From NCBI RefSeq assembly GCF_003053745.1, contig NZ_QAYE01000006.1:1-64000 (forward strand): a stretch of DNA of 64,000 nucleotides, in the 5' to 3' direction. The DNA comes from Sphingomonas faeni. Its GTDB lineage: Bacteria > Pseudomonadota > Alphaproteobacteria > Sphingomonadales > Sphingomonadaceae. A program made the translations under genes and the position numbers. Shown one piece after another: positions 63,392 to 64,000 of the stretch (position 1 is the first letter of the stretch; each line of letters opens with the position of its first letter). A model generated the notes under the pieces. It had not been told where the DNA came from. It searched no databases and saw only the letters and a list, made by a program, of their open reading frames with translations.

Positions 63392-63495
63392 CCACCCCCG
63401 CGAAGGCCGGGGCCCAATTGGGTGAGGATGGTAATGGAGCGATGCGCCTCGTCACGTCGGCCTTGCCAATTGGGCCCCGGCCTCCGCCGGGGTGG
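63392..63495. repeat. Palindromic element, family B (copy 7)
   Basis: CCACCCCCGCGAAGGCCGGG ... CAATTGGGCC ... CCGGCCTCCGCCGGGGTGG. Left arm has one extra C. Confidence 0.88.
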
Positions 63496-63526
63496 TGCAC
63501 GCGGTCGGTGTCTTTGGTCGCAAAGC

Positions 63527-63583
63527 TTGTTCACCCGCGAAGGCGGGTGCCCAGACTGGGTCCCCGCCTTAGCGGGTGAACAA
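63527..63583. repeat. Palindromic element, family A (copy 7)
   Basis: TTGTTCACCCGCGAAGGCGG ... CAGACTGGG ... CCTTAGCGGGTGAACAA. Ends 4 bp before the next minus-strand stop codon, so it could terminate that gene. Confidence 0.85.
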
Positions 63584-63586
63584 AAA

Positions 63587-63853
63587 TTACAGGATTACCG
63601 TCTGAGGCTTGGCGCCCTTGATCCCCGCGAGGATCATCGCTTCCCAGACCGCAGGATCACCCGCCGCGGCCATCGCCTTGTCAGGCTCGCGCAGCGTCTT
63701 CAGCACCGCCAGCGCATCAGGCAGATAATCCGCCCACGCATCGTCGATCAACCGCGACGCCGACTCGGCATCGCCGCCGGCGTTCGCGCTGATCCGCTGT
63801 CCCGCCAGCACGCGTGCGACGCGTTCGGCGACAGGTGTAGTGGAAACGTCCAT
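63587..63853 (-). CDS. Small hypothetical protein
   Basis: An 88-residue helical protein (MDVSTTPVAERVARVLAGQR...) with SADESASRLIDDAWADYLPDALAVLKTLREPDKAMAAAGDPAVWEAMILAGI. No family recognised. GAGGAG lies 7 bases before the second ATG (63853), which is therefore preferred over the one at 63859. It probably shares a transcript with the gene upstream to the right. Confidence 0.7.
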   Translation of the reverse strand: MDVSTTPVAERVARVLAGQRISANAGGDAESASRLIDDAWADYLPDALAVLKTLREPDKAMAAAGDPAVWEAMILAGIKGAKPQTVIL

Positions 63854-63910
63854 GAGCATTCTCCTCGCGGGACCGGTCTACACCAAACCCGCGAGGCGAA
63901 CGAATGCTCC

Positions 63911-64000
63911 TTAGCGTGCCGAGCTCGGGCCCGCGCCGCGGCTCGGACCACGGCCACCACCGCCAGCCGGACGGCCACCGCCGCCCTGACCGCCGGGACG
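63911..64000 (-). CDS. Gly/Arg-rich C-terminal end of an unseen protein (partial)
   Basis: Twenty-nine codons end at TAA and read RPGGQGGGGRPAGGGGRGPS... a Gly/Arg-rich tail. Such tails end many DEAD-box RNA helicases and RNA-binding proteins in sphingomonads. The gene extends beyond the right edge, so the core domain cannot be seen and the helicase reading is inference. Confidence 0.55.
   Translation of the reverse strand, partial: RPGGQGGGGRPAGGGGRGPSRGAGPSSAR

Overview
The window is high-GC DNA from the chromosome of an alphaproteobacterium, most likely Sphingomonas or a close Sphingomonadaceae relative. The basis is the overall gene style (Oar-like and classical TonB-dependent receptors, plant-type glutamate-cysteine ligase, DUF3297, MerC next to a COG0523 zinc GTPase, a 3TM holin with a GH108 lysozyme) and the dense scatter of palindromic intergenic elements of the CGGCGAAGGCCGGGGCCC type. 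Assignment to genus is inference; no rRNA is present. One tRNA gene (Pro, anticodon GGG) is found at 56473-56549.

Layout. 1-95: right end of an IS66-type insertion sequence. 348-5196: phosphorus-scavenging block on the minus strand (PAP2-type acid phosphatase, PhoD phosphodiesterase/phosphatase, then a TonB-dependent receptor with a candidate Pho box). 5281-7618: zinc-homeostasis block (zigA and DUF1826 on minus, divergent merC, a Zur-like dyad between them). 7735-17911: accessory and housekeeping genes: FAD oxidoreductase, aldo/keto reductase with a divergent LysR regulator, phosphoesterase, GDSL esterase plus a TIGR02594 hydrolase, a secreted MetX-like hydrolase, DUF2490, RMD1 and an ICMT-like membrane protein. 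18023-23799: gshA, rsmE, ubiA, pmbA and an IMPase-like phosphatase. 23813-28442: a secreted protein with a TonB-C-like tail, the telA/xpaC-like module with a coupled CxxC microprotein, and a quinone-oxidoreductase-like protein. 28801-37351: secreted HExxH protein, typA, L,D-transpeptidase, DUF3297, an ABC-F ATPase and a SleB-type hydrolase. 37655-43203: LytTR two-component pair and an Oar-like receptor. 43409-52452: ligA, SDR, recN, bamD, manA and a GT4 glycosyltransferase. 52590-55900: yajC-secD-secF-Mth938 operon. 56071-64000: monooxygenase, tRNA-Pro, malic enzyme, GH108 endolysin plus holin, hslVU, nitroreductase and the Gly/Arg-rich end of a further gene.

Most gaps longer than 100 bp between genes hold palindromic elements, which I sort into five families by their arm sequence: A (TTC-CCGCGAAGGCGGG-CCAG), B (CCACCCCGGCGAAGGCC), C (CCGTCATCCTGACGAAAG), D (ATCCTCCCCCGC) and E (CCCCTCCCGCTTGCGG). 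At least 22 copies are visible. One family A copy lies in frame inside ligA and adds about 18 residues to the ligase. One family E copy separates hslV from hslU.

Most of the window is core chromosomal metabolism and envelope biogenesis. I did not see a defence system, CRISPR array or complete mobile island. The points most worth a second look are the palindrome within ligA, the coexistence of five palindrome families, the GTA-like lysis pair, the coupled zinc-ribbon microprotein next to telA, and the Zur-type and Pho-type operators.
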